From contig OZ038320.1 in the NCBI GenBank assembly GCA_964035795.1, positions 6,515,164-6,579,163 on the forward strand: a stretch of 64,000 nucleotides of DNA. Direction: 5' to 3'. The notes beneath the pieces were generated by a model that was given only the letters and a program-made list of their open reading frames with translations, searched no databases and was not told the origin of the DNA. Shown piece by piece: positions 24,732 through 38,143 of this stretch (position 1 is the first letter of the stretch; each line of letters starts with the position of its first letter). The translations under genes were made by a program, and so were the position numbers. This DNA is from Pterobdella sp. o SKG-2022 (lineage: Eukaryota > Annelida > Clitellata > Hirudinida > Piscicolidae).

Positions 24732-27125
24732 ATCATTGATTTTACACTAGCCACAATCAAGAGTATATTTAAGAACACAAATAAATTTTATCAAGATACA
24801 AAGCCTTTCGTTAACAAAGTAACATTTTCAAGACATATTTGAGAATAATACTTAGTTAACTTGTGTTCATAAATATACTTCATTAACATTATTATTATCA
24901 TTACTAACTGTGGCAGAGCAGGCGATGCACTGGTGGAAGGACTTGCATGTGGGTAGCATCGTCTCATAATGAGATAAGAAGCCTCTGATCTTAAATAATA
25001 ACAATAATAATAATAATAGCCATCATCCTCATCGTTATCATCATCCTCATCATCATCACCATCATTATCATCCTCATCATCATCATCATCCTCATCATCA
25101 CCTTCATCATCATCATCATCATTGATATTATTATTATTATTATTTTCTATCGTTTTCAATAATCATAAACGTCGATATTATGAGAAAAATTTAGTAAATT
25201 TTTTAACAAAAAAATAGTCAGAATTTTTGGTGAATTTAGCCTCACCATAATACGTTAGCTAGAATATTAAGGTAAGGCTAGAAAATTCTTTTTTGTTAAT
25301 AAACTCACTAAATTTTTCTCATAATATCGACGTTCATGATTATTGATATCACTTAAAAGTATATTAAAATGTTTCTAAAAAGTTATCTAACCTTTTTTTA
25401 CCATTTGAACTATTATTAGAATTACTATTGATATTTTATTAAACACTTTTAATGATATTATTATTATTATTATTTCATATTCTTTTATTCCACCTAACCT
25501 GATGTGGTATTATGCCCAGACAACATTGGTCCAGTTGTGAGCTTGTGTGTGCTTTCAAGATGGCGGGCGCTTTGCCTCTGTGTGTGTGTACAGTTTAGAA
25601 TTTTTTCGAAAAAAAAGTAAATACTTAAAAAATATTATAAAACAAGTTCATGATTTTTTCTTTCGAAAACAACACTCGTCCTCACTTCATTGGATGATTA
25701 AGTAGTGACGCAACAACTTCAACAGCCAATGAGGAAGCCAGCATGGAGACACCCGGTCTAGTTACTGTGCACTGCTGGTCTAGTGTTCTATTGGCGGTCG
25801 ACTGGAAGAAAAAGAAGATGAAAGATCAATAAAATTATAAGAAAATATCAATAAAATTAATAAAAAAGAGTAATAATTATGAATAACAATAGTATTGGTA
25901 ATGATAATAAGCAAAACATAATAATAAAAGTAATAAAATAAGATTATAATTATAAGACTTTAATGTAATAAAATAAACAACAGCAAAACGACACGAACGT
26001 TCCCAGGAGATGTGACGTCATTACAGAAGTAACAGCCTAGTTCGTCTCCCGCCACATAATTATCGTTATTATTCTTATTATTTTTGTTATTATTATCATT
26101 GTTATTACTGATATTGATATTATTGTTTTCATTATTTCCAGGAAATCCGCAAGCGTGCCTAATGACGAGGTAGGTGTCGAAGCCCAGAGCCACACTCAGC
26201 ACTATCTGTGTGTCACGTACATACACATCCCTTCAACACAAACACGTCTAACAAAACACATGTAGGAAAGATATTTGTGTATATAAATGAACAAAATCAA
26301 TAGAGATATGAAAAGACACTGAAAAATATGTGCACATTTAGAAACAAACATATAACATTCCAAAGCTCTTATCTTTCGCTTCTTTTTCCAATTCCGCTCT
26401 CCAAAAATCTTCACACCTCCCACATCACTTTTCTAAAACTCTTCCTCTCCACCCTTCCAAACGCCCCACCCACCTTGCCCTCTTTCCTCCCCACCACAGA
26501 GGGCATCCATCGACTCTCCCTGGAATCTGTCAACAGCATGATGACGTCATGACACCTGATCAACTCCTCCAGGTGTTTCATGTCTTCAAGGGCTGTTTCT
26601 GGGCGGTGTTATGGTGATTTTGTTCTTAATTTTTGTTTTTTATTGTTGGTTTTCTCCATTATTCATTATTAATATTGCTTTTCAACTTATCAGTGGTTAT
26701 GTTAATTATTCTCTTTTCTTTATGATCAATATTAGATAATATCATTCAAGTACACAGCCGTCAGCTAATCCTCATCTATTCACCAATATTCTTGCTTCTG
26801 TAAAGAAGCAACCAATAACCCCTTCAGAACTAATTCCTTATGAAACTAGCATCGGACTCGAAAACAATGAAAACTGGAAACTTTTTTTTATTATTATTAT
26901 TATTGCACACAAACTTGTGAGAGCATGCCCAGGCATTGGAATCTTTAGCACCACACCTCTGGCTTCCTTATAATAATGAAAATAACAACACCAATAATCA
27001 TAAGAACAATAATAAATCAAATAGAAAATATTTATCACTTAAAATTAAAGAAGCTATTACTTAATGAAACAATAGAATTTTCATGAAAAAAACAACAAAA
27101 ACAGTGTTTTTATGATTCACAAAAA

Positions 27126-27156
<31 letters not shown>

Positions 27157-30100
27157 GTTGTTGTTATTATTGTCTTTACCACAGAAGGAAGGATCTTTTT
27201 GAGGTTTTCCGCGGCGGCTTCCGCCTTGTGAGCTGCCCACAAACAGTCTGTAAAAATCAACATAACATATCGCTTATTAGTTTCAGTGTATGTTAGTTGT
27301 ATGTTTTCTAATTTCAATTTTCATTATTAATATTATTACTCTCGAAATTTTGTTTTTTTATTAATCTTATATAAGCACTATTATAATCATTATTACTATT
27401 ATTGCTATTATTATTATTGTTAATGTTGTTATTATTCTTATTATTGCTACCCTGATAGTTATAGAGGGACTGCCTGGGAGGGTTGGAGAAGGAGACTTTG
27501 GAGTTGTCAACAAAAGTGATCTTTTTGACGCCCCATCCCTGTGCCATAATAATAATATTATTTTAAAAAATAAATAAAAATATCAATAGACACAATAATA
27601 AATGAGAAACAATCTCTAACCAATAAACATCGAGCAACATTACAAGAGAGAGTTCCAGCACCCAGTAGAAGGAAGGAAGACTGCGCAAGTACGTCAATAT
27701 CTAGGTCGGGTACCAACCTCCACTTCATCAACTTCAAGTTGAGGTCACTCGCTGACTCACTCAGTCTGATATTTTTATATTATATTTATTTTTATTCAGC
27801 ATTAAATTAATTTTATTAAAATTTTTTGTTGTTTTTATAGCTTTTAGTGAGTCAAACTTATGCTAACATATATGTAGGGTCGTGAAACAATGATGAAAAA
27901 GATATTTTACAAATATTATTATTATTATTATTGTTCTTATTATTTTACTTAATGGGGTCCATGGCACTACTAAGGTCAACACTGCTGACTTCTTGACCTT
28001 TTGCTGACTTTTCCCAACCTACACCTTTAGGCTCATCTGGCGAATTAAAAAAAATATCTTTAATGATTTTGATAATATAATACTGTAGAAAAACCCCAAC
28101 AACCACCCACTTATCCATTAACCCCATAAACTACGCACAATCACCCTACACCTACCAGCATCCACCTCATCAATCCACCACACCACCCACCATCATCCAT
28201 CATTCACCACTCACCATCATTCCCTCTACCGCCCACCACCATCCACCACACCACCCACCATCATCCACTACACCACACAGCTCCACAGTAATTAGGATAC
28301 TATGTTGCACACTACATTCTCCTCCTTTGTACCTCTCTCTCCAACACAGCACTTCTGCACGGCCTTTCAATTCCTCCTTGCTGAGATGTGAAGAATGTGA
28401 TAATAATAGTGATGATGAGAACCAAATTAATGTAACTAGTTACAATAACAGCACATAAAATGATGCAAAAAAAATTAGAATGGCTAAGAGCTAATATAAA
28501 TAATATGATTATTTAGAGACATCGTATGTATTTTTCTTCAATATTTTGTAACGATAAACATCAAATAAGAGGAATTTATAATACATTTATTGAGAATCCA
28601 AAGCTATAACTTTTGATAAGTTTAGCCTTATCATAAGACGTTAGCGCTAACGTTAGGCTAAACTTATCAAAAGTTATAGCCTTGGATTCTCAATAAATGT
28701 ATTATAAATTCCTCTTATTTGATGTTTTTCGTTACAAAATAATAAGATTATTAGTGAAAACAATGCAAATAAAAAATTCTATAAATATCTCTTTATAAAC
28801 AGCAGACCAGTGATAGGAAAGGGTAAGGAGAACATTCCTCAATGACCAACCAGGGTGCTGGGGCAGACTGCTGCTATCTCTCAGTACTGTGATCACTCTG
28901 GTGCCCTGTAGAGAAAAAGTGGAAGAGGAGGAGTAGGAAGAAGAGAAATAGAAAAAGGAGAAAGAGAAGGAGTAAAAGAACAAGATGAAGGAAAAAGAGT
29001 GGAAAAAGAAGGGAAAAAAATAAATAAAGGCAAAAAAAGGAGAAAAAAAAACATGAAAGAAGGTGATAAAGGATAAATAAAAAAGTAAAAAAAAAAGAAT
29101 AAAAATATTTATAAAATTATAGCGCAATTCTTATGTCGTTGATGAAGTATAACAGCCTTAATCAGATTGTGAGATCAACAAACACCGTATTTTTTGATTA
29201 TCACTTGATAATGTAAGCTAGTCTTACGAAAAACTTCGTGTCTTTTTTGAAATAAATACACTGTGTTTGTTTACCTTACAACTTATGTCATTCTTTCAAT
29301 GAAAAACATATATATAACTCCTCTGATAATCATTATTTTATACTCACCTCTTCAATAGGCTGTAGTAATCTACCAAAAGACTCCGCAACAACCCCGTCCT
29401 CACTCAACAACAACACAAAAACATGATCGTTGTTGTTGTTCGAGAATATTCCTATTTGTGTCCTTATTTCCTCTATCTGTATTTATGTTTTTTGTGTTGT
29501 GTGGAATTTAATCAGAATTTAATGGATATGTTTGAAGATACAAAAGCATTCACACAAACACACCTGTTTTTGGTCAAACACATGTGTTATGTCCGACACC
29601 TCATGTGAGAACTTGTGTGAGGTCGTGAGTGCAGGGTGAAAGGCGGTGTAGTGGAAGATGAACTTTTTTAAATCCTATATAATTGATGGATGGGTGGGAG
29701 TGTGGATGTATGGGTTAGCGTCGCTTGATGTTTAAATGGATGAATTGGTGAGTGGTTTGCTCATGAATATTAATTAAAAATAAAGAAAACAGTGAATAGT
29801 TAAAAATTTGTGAAGTTTGAAAAGATGGAAATCATTCTATTTGAAAGCTTATATCACTAAATTGAATAAAAAACCACTATTTTTGAAACGTCAATAAATC
29901 AAAAATATTAATAAGAATGATAATACACGCCATCATTAACACCCTCACAAACAGCAAACGCGTGGAGATGGTATTCTAGAAGTTGAGAAGGAGCTGAGAA
30001 GATTGATTTGTCCTTGATCTTTGTCCATAACTAAGTGGATGAGTTGATATATGAATAGACAAAAGTTTACTAAAAAGATATGTAACGAAAATTAGACAAA

Positions 30101-31464
30101 GATATTTAACTAAACTAGCCTATCAACAAAAAAAATGTTATTAAACAAGTTTGTATACTTGATAGTGTGAGTTCAACTTACAAAAAGCTTCATATTATTA
30201 TTCAGTTAATAAGTGTTTGATGAAATCGTTATTTAGACAAAAATAGATAGATAATTAAAAAGACCTGTCTAGCCACATTTTGGGCAGCAATGTTGTGGTC
30301 AAGAGTCAAGAGAGCCTCAACATTGTTGTACACCACAAGGTTTCCTTTGACCTTCACCTGCTTACCTTTGTTCTGTGTCACACTGCAGAGAATATAAAAA
30401 TAATTATAAAATATATGAAAACAATGAATTTCATAAATAATGTTCATAACCACGGTAATAATAGATATATTAATAGCAATAAAAGTAATAATGAGAACCT
30501 ATCAAGAGCATCATGATCAACATTAATACAGGCCTGAACTCCTTCTGCTGTGTCTATCATTAATATTATTATTGAACATAATAATTGTTATTATGTTTAT
30601 TTTTTCTTTTATTAATGTTATTTAAAACGTTATTAAATACTTTAAGTAACAATAAAAAAAGAAAAAAATAAAGTGGTATTAAAATATAATGTTGATTTTA
30701 CTGACGTGAATCGAATACATCAAAAAGCATGAGTACAAAATATAAAATTTACTTTTCAAACTTCATCCTTCATGAGGCTAAACCATAATGAATGTAACTC
30801 TATTTTTTCTTATCTTTATTGATAAATATAATATATTTAAATCCTTTATGTATTAATACCTATATTACCTTGATATACTATTCTCATGATATAATGATGA
30901 AATATTCCAATTTTATTGTATTGTGAAGTTTGATGTGAATGACACTATAACAAGTGATTTTTTTAATGTCAAAATGTCTATTTTGATCAAAAAGGTTTGA
31001 ATTGTAGCACAGAAACAAAAAAATGAGAAAAAAGAAGTTTGCTGAAGAAACATTAAAATCTATGGAAGAAAAACTATTTATAAAATAAGTTGATAATTAA
31101 TTGAAAAAATTTATTTGTTAAAACAAAGAAAACTTCTTATCAGAAATGAAAGCCTTTTTTACACCAGTAACAAATGACAAATGAATTTCAAAAAATAAAC
31201 TTGTTTGCGTATTTATTGAATTTTTTTCAATTGATATTCGGTTTTTAAACTTTAAAATAAACTTATAATAAAAATTAATAACGGAAATGAGAAAATTATT
31301 ATAAAAATAGTTAACTGACTGTTATTATAATAGACTTTAATGGAATGACTGGATTCATTCAATGCCAATTCGTTTAGTTTCAAGTCTCTCAGTTTATACC
31401 AGAAGCCTGGTTCAATACAACTCACAAACGGAACAAATTTTAAAATTTTTGTTTTTTTCTCCAT
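24265..31464 (-). CDS. ATG7: Autophagy E1-like activating enzyme ATG7 (complete, 20 exons)
   Basis: Exons in gene order: 31464-31320, 30553-30499, 30382-30265, 30030-29953, 29674-29564, 29476-29348, 28905-28801, 28376-28274, 28036-27949, 27765-27621, 27538-27451, 27247-27180, 26966-26915, 26592-26474, 26205-25999, 25801-25686, 25577-25499, 24989-24909, 24635-24522, 24306-24265. The model is 680 aa, close to animal ATG7 (about 700). It activates ATG8 and ATG12 by adenylation and thioester formation for transfer to ATG3 and ATG10. Seen: N-domain [27 protein letters not shown]; nucleotide loop GAGTLS (346-351, usually GAGTLG); [46 protein letters not shown]; catalytic Cys548 in TLDQQCTV; zinc cysteines 526/529 and 623/626; C-terminal tail [12 protein letters not shown]. 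Exon 15 contains an Asn-rich insert (492-518). The exon 14 acceptor could shift by 6 bases (26598). Confidence 0.95.
24661..24730. repeat. (ATT)n microsatellite in last-but-one ATG7 introns
   Basis: About 23 uninterrupted ATT units between the exons ending at 24909 and starting at 24635. Confidence 0.9.
25158..25344. mobile_element. Foldback hairpin element in ATG7 intron
   Basis: The outer words AATAATCATAAACGTCGATA and TATCGACGTTCATGATTATT are reverse complements, and the arms continue inward to a centre near 25230-25280 containing ACGTTAGCTAGA. Same length class and core as the 23211 and 28542 hairpins. Confidence 0.75.
28542..28740. mobile_element. Near-perfect foldback hairpin, 199 bp, in ATG7 intron
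   Basis: Arms of about 95 bases: ATTTTGTAACGATAAACATC pairs with GATGTTTTTCGTTACAAAAT, continuing inward to the centre GTTAGCGCTAACG. Only a few mismatches are visible. The right arm ends about 60 bases from the ATG7 exon ending at 28801. Confidence 0.85.
29177..29270. mobile_element. Short MITE-like element, ACAAACAC termini, in ATG7 intron
   Basis: It runs from ACAAACACCGTATTTTTTG to CACTGTGTTTGT and contains GCTAGTCTTACGAAAAACTTCGTG, matching one arm of the elements at 9957 and 13702. Related half-elements are visible near 30155-30223 and 46180-46250. Confidence 0.6.
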
Positions 31465-32586
31465 TTATTAAATTTTAATTATTTCACAAAAAATTTCCAA
31501 TCATAGTTTCAGAATTTAAAGTATATCCCATATTGTTAAAGTATTTTTAGTGTTTTGAGATAAAAGTTGACTTAGACTAATTTTAACTTTGAAAAATAAA
31601 AACTGACAAAAAGTATTTTAATCTAGAAGTGAAAAAAATATAAATCAAAATTGAGAAAAATGAAGTTTTTGAACTATTGTATCGAAAGATTGAGAAGGAA
31701 TCTCTGTTTCTGCATATCACGTCTACAAGCGGTCAGAATGTGACTATAAAGACATTTTAAAAAATAAAGATGTGCTAAGCTGCTCGAAACTTTTATTTTT
31801 TTAATAAAAAATTTTAAAAGGCGTTTTTAGCTTCGTTTCGACAAGATTCTGATGAGTGTGTTGTTACTTGTCGCAGACGGCGAGAAACCTGCGACCAACA
31901 TGGTCGTCTAAACAATATAGGATTTTGAATGTGCACAATGATGTTCTCCTAAACGTTGATTTTCGCATTGATGTTGAGCTCGATGATTTGGACCGAATCT
32001 TAATTAAAAATTAGAGGTTTAATGGAATGACCCTTTCAAGTATGATACCTATGAAAAAAGGCGATTTGATAACCAAAATTTAATTTTGATCAAAATAAGA
32101 TACTTGAAACTTATGATTTTTTAACGAAAAGCTTTATACTTCTATAGAAACTTGAAAACTAGCTTTTACTCATTCAAAATATTAGTTTTCAACCTGTTTA
32201 TTGGAATGTCACCAATATAATTTAGATTAAAAAAATAACATGATGTAAATAATGATTGATAATGATAATTGATAAAAAAAACAAGGAAAACCAGACTAGA
32301 TGAACGGATAGTAAGACAGATAAAGATTTATAGACATACAGATAGATAAATGAAGAGAGATAAATAAATTGATGGAGATAAAAAAAATAGGTAGGAGAAA
32401 AACTAATCTTAATTGAGAAATTTAATTATGCTTGCGAATGTGAACTATGACATATAAAATAATAAATATAAATAATTTTTAAAAATTACTCAAACGAAAA
32501 TGGCTTCAGAAGACATAAAAACCAATTACTGAAAAAATAATATTTAACAATAAAAATAATATTTAATAATAAAAACAATAATAAAA
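31465..32586. other. Intergenic between Patched-like 3' end and ATG7 start
   Basis: Both neighbours are on the minus strand, so this 1.1-kb stretch should hold the Patched 3' UTR and the ATG7 promoter. No specific motif can be called with confidence. The stretch at 31680-32040 is less AT-rich. Confidence 0.45.
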
Positions 32587-35500
32587 CTATTTATTATTTT
32601 CATTGTTGATGGTAACATGTACAGTAGCTTTGACAATAGTGCTTTTGGATTTAGTATTCTTATTGATATCAATACTATTTATATTACTAGATTTATCATC
32701 ATTCAACCCATCAAACTTTTCCCCATATAGTTTCCTCGGCTTTGTTCTTTGATTTTCTTTTTTGGCGTTATTATTATTGTTGTTATTATTATGGACTCGA
32801 TACCTTCTGGGAAGTAACGGTGGGTGACGTTCAATAATCGATTTGTTATTATTTATTCTGTTGAATTTCTCTTCTATCCCTTGTTGTTTTGTTACGTCTT
32901 GTTTAGAATTTCTTTTTTTTTGGGTGTTTTTTTCATTTTTTCGGTAGGGATATACACTACCTTCGTAATGAAAACCTTTAAAATCATCATCTTCTTCTTC
33001 ATCATCACTATCATCCTCATAATTACTATTAAAATTATCAGCAGTGTCATACTTGGAACTACTATCATAACTACCATTCTCTTTATACTGCTTCCTAACA
33101 TACCCGCCTTCATCATCATCTCCACCATCATAGTCATACATACCATTATCATCATGGTCGTCATGTATTCTGCCACGAATAAAATTATTCAAATTATAAT
33201 ATTGATTACTTAATTTATAATTTTTGATATTTTTATTTTGTTTGTATCTCTCAAAATCATCATCATCATCGCCACAACTACGATTAGAAATATTGTCATT
33301 ATTATAATTATTATTTTTATTATTTCCGGTATTATTCTTATTATTATTATTATTTTTATTATCAAGATTATAACTATTATAAACACTACCACCATCACCA
33401 CAGCTATCTTCATGGTTAGAAGTGATGATTATAGTAGGCGAAATTTCAATGGAAATGGACGACTCCTCAGCTATAGTAGAGAGACTATGTATTGGGTGAG
33501 GCGTGTGGTGATTGGTGGTTTTGTTTTTTCTTTTATTTTTAATATTTTTTTTGTTATTTTTAATTTTTTTCTTTCTTTTCTCGTGTGGTTCTAGTTCTGG
33601 CAGGTATTCTTTACTATCCGATAATGGGGATACCTGAAATTTATTATCATTTTCAATAGTAATTTTAGTAATAGCAATATTTTTTTCTAATTTCTTTCAT
33701 TATTAGTTTTAATAATATTACTATTGTTTTTATCCCATATACCACACTGCCACCACCCCAACCTCATCAACTACCCCCCTACCAAACCAATCCATCAACC
33801 ATCCCACCTCAACCTCATCAACTACCCCCACTAAACCATTCTATCAACCACCCTACACCAACCTCATCAACTACCCCCCTACCAGACCACTCTATCAACC
33901 ATTTCACCCCAACCTCATCAACTACCTCCCAGCAAACCACTCCATCAACCATCCCACCTCAACCTCATCAACTACCCCCACCAAACCATTCCATCAACCC
34001 CCCCAAATCTTTTGACCCTCTTTCCTCTTCTACCATTACACCAACCCATCAGCAACCACCATTTCACTAACGTCAGAAGAAGGAGCAAAGATAGAGAGAA
34101 AGATAGGTAGAGTTATGATGGTGTTGAGAAGGTGGATAAGAAGGGAAATGAGGAGGGGAATGATGAAATATCTGTTTAGTGATGACGATAAGAATAATAA
34201 TAATAATAATAATAATAAATAATGATGGAATAAATAAGAGAGCAAAAACAATACGAATATAAATGAATAAAATAGCAAACAACATTTTTGTAATAGAAAC
34301 AACGCATCAAGGCTACGGAGGTTTTCGCAAGTAACTTACATTAGCAAGGTGAAACCAAAGAAGAAACAATGAGAAAAATAAAAATAAAATAATCTAAAAA
34401 AACTCATCCAAAAAAGATTGAAATATAAAATTTAACGTCTGATGCCACGACCGAACGTAATGAATACGTAGAATGACGACGATGGTGATGACATTTAAAT
34501 GCTTTTAATAACAATATATAAACAATTATTATACTAGTATTACTCCTTTAAAATGATTATATATATATTGATGATAAATTATATAAATGGCTGATGGAGG
34601 AATAAACGCTAAACAGATGAAAAAAAAACGAAAAACATGAAAAAACATGCAAACAGCTAAATAGGAGCAAAAAAACAAACAGAAAAAAACAGATACACGG
34701 GCGTAGAGTGGCAGAAAAAATGATAAATCACAGACATAAAATGAACTTACTTAGAAATAAATTCAAAGTGGGAGTCTGACAGAAGACCGAGAATGATGGA
34801 TGGAGCGATGAATGAATGAATGAATGGATGAATGAGAGACCGTAAAGTTCTCTTTATCCTTCTCGTCTTACTTCCCACTGTAGTTTGAAAAACCTGTATG
34901 TGTGTTTATGTGTGTCAGTACTTATTTTTATGTAAAAAAAACAAGTTTTTGTATGGTTCGTTATATGCCTATACACACAAACTCATGATCACAAACAAAA
35001 ATACTTACAACGATGTCTCAATCTCTAAAGAATTAATATCACTCTAAAACATCATGTTCATCCAAACCACCATAGAACACACCAACTCACATCCACACTG
35101 TATTATATCACACACCAGAACACACACTCACCAGCATAGAACGCAGGTGAAAATGACAGAAGGAAACAAAAGAAAGAGTGATGATGATGATACTGAGACC
35201 ATTCAGCTTAAATTCCACAACCCCCACCACACCCATCCACCCCAAAAATCCTATGGCTTCAATACTGCTGCATGCGCTTGTCAGTGTCTGTGGGGGATGA
35301 AAAAGAAGGGAATGAAGAAAAAAATAAAGAGAAAAGAAAAGAAAGAAAAAAAGAATGGAAGGATAGAAAGAAATGAGAATAAGAAAAATAGAAAGTTGAA
35401 AAAGAAGAAATAAAGATGATAAGAAGCTTTAAAAAACAGTAGAAATAAATTAATGATAAGAATGAAATGTTCATACAATCTGAAATATATAAATTTTATC

Positions 35501-38112
35501 TCTAAACGCCTCTACAGCTGATTTCATCTCATATATATAATGTTTTTAAGAGACCATAATGAGGGAAACTGAACTTTAAAAAACGTAGCTATAATAACAA
35601 TAATACTAAAAATAACAATAATAATAATAATAATAAAACCCACAATGATAATAATAAAAATAATGCCTATCAAAACCTATCCCACAGAGCTAAAGCAATA
35701 TGGCAACCAAAAGTAACACTAAACTCACAGCAATAAGACAAGCAGGAATACTTAGCAGTACAAACAGAGAGACACAGAAAAACACGACCACAACGATCAC
35801 GCACACAATACACAAACAGGTGTACGTGTGAAGATACTGTTCGTAAAACGTTATCATGGTTCCGTGGGGAAAGGTTTGCAATCCTAGCTTCACATACTCG
35901 TCGCATGTCTCTCTTATCACCTGTGTTGTATTTTAGTGTGTTTGTGTCTTTACTTTTGTTTGTGTCTGTGTGTTTGTGCTGAATTTTATTTATATGTCTT
36001 TATTTGTGTTTATTTAATTTTTTGTGTAATTTTTGTATTTTTTTCGAATATATAAGTGTTTGTGATTATAATTTCTGTTCATTTACTCGTCTTTGATTAT
36101 ATTATAAGCAACCTTAAGAGAGCGTATGATATCACTGGAAGTCAGCTGATTGGTCAAGTAGAAAGCACTTTGGGCAAACATTATTGGTTGAGATGCTGGA
36201 ACTGCAATATTAAGTTATTATAGATATTATTATTATTGTTATTATTATTTTTGTTGTTTCTATTATAACCACTTTTATTATTATTATCAATATTAATGCT
36301 TTACATACTGAATGTATTAGGGTCATTATCCTGATGGAGCCACACCTCGGGCAGGGGTTGGATGTTGGCCTGCAAAATAAAAATAAAAAATACCATTTAT
36401 ATTTAAAATTATTTTTATTTTATTCAGTTTTCGAAATTTCTGTATATGTTTTATTAATCACCATACTCATAACACCCACCAAACCAACCTTTAACCCATT
36501 ATCCCACTTCCATTACAACATCTCACTAAACCACACTATCTTTACTATCGCCTCACACCTTCACCCTCATCAAACCACACCACCTGCAGAACATTGTAGG
36601 TCACATGATCCATATTGACCCAGGCAGTGAGCAATTTGTAGAAGGATGCTGGGTTGACAATACCTTCTGAGACAAGTCGTTTGGTGGCCCACTATGGGGA
36701 TAATGATGATATGAGATATAGAAGGTAAATTAGTATGGAAGGTGATGGTAATACAAAGCATAATAGATTAAAGTGATAATGGGGGTAAAAGATGGTGGTG
36801 GTAGAGAAGGATGAGTATAATGGTATCAGATATATATATATATATATCATGTTATATGGGATGGTGAAACAAGGTGTGAAATGATGGTAGGTTGGGAGTG
36901 ATGTGTGAATCAGCACTAGAAAAGGATAATCTTAATCAACTGACGGTAGAAATTTTTGATAAAAAAAGAAGCAATTAATAAATCAAGAGCTACTTTAGCT
37001 AATCACCCATCAATCAAACATTCATCCACCAATAGATAGTATCTATAAATCCCTTTATTCATTATCCCCATACCTTCCATCCTTCTCCCCTACTTCCCAC
37101 CTACCCTCTCCTTATCCTCATAATGATGGCCCGATTGAATGATAAGTTTGAAAGCAAGTCTGCCATCTGACGTACAATTAGGTAACCATCCATTTTTTAT
37201 TATCCTACCCTGTCTAACTTCCCTGTCGTATGTCGTCTGCATATCTGTGGAATTTTTGAGTTTATATGCGTGCATGTGTGATGGTAATCAAACATTTTTA
37301 AAAATTAAGTAAAAGTGAAACCATTTATAATCTCTTAATCACACGACCACTAACTCAAAAGCCAATCGCGAAACGCTTCCAGCCAAAATTTCTCAGGATG
37401 ACCATCTTGATTTTTGATGACGTCACGATATGAAGAAAGGGAATTATGGAAAGATAAAAGAAGAGATTGTCCTTGTGGTGAAGAGTAATCAAAACCGCCC
37501 TTGAAAGATGGATATATAGATGAATAAATAGATAGATAGATAGATATATAGATAGATAGGTAGGTAGATAGATAGACAGATAATCAAATAGATAGATTGC
37601 AAAAAAGACAGATAGACATATATACTCACCAAGGTAGCGACATACAGATTATAAAATCCAAAATGTTTAGACTGAGTTTTGTAGAAATGGTGCTCCGCCG
37701 ATGACGTAGATATGACGTCAGAAAGGTTAAGACCCAATGAGATTTGCTGGAAGCCCATGATGCCAAAAATAACCATGAGAACAAAAATGAGCAAGACCAA
37801 TACCTGTATTAATAATATTTTTATGAAATATTTTTAATCGATATTTCAAACACCTTATCTTTCTCAGCGCCATAAAAGTGGCCTTAATATTACTGCAAGA
37901 GTTTTGAAACGCATGTACATTACTTTTCTATGTGCATAAACACAACAATGGTACCACGTAACAACAATAAGAAATACAATAATAATAATGCTGATAATAA
38001 AAAGATACCTTGACAAACGGCTTGAAGAGCAGTTGACAGTAGTAATCAAACAAACGTTGGAAGATACAATGACATTTATTATTTATATTATTAGTTGAAG
38101 TATTATAGTATG

Positions 38113-38143
<31 letters not shown>

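Noticed and set aside
29590..29660. Other frames of the ATG7 exon 5 region
   Set aside because: Only the frame beginning DLKKFIFHY is stop-free to a donor and matches ATG7.
32824..33594. Plus-strand hydrophobic frames opposite the Patched-like C-tail
   Set aside because: They are antisense shadows of Asp/Asn codons (GAT/AAT read as ATC/ATT).
34036..34059. Early stop after the last Patched-like membrane helix
   Set aside because: A donor after 34060 joins in phase to a 348-codon tail exon beginning VSPLSD, as expected for Patched. A short isoform ending at 34036 remains possible.
35690..35728. In-frame TAG in Patched-like TM8 region, apparently a nonsense mutation
   Set aside because: A consensus GTGAGT donor at 35728 removes it, and the next exon (35287-35132) continues the conserved sequence in phase.
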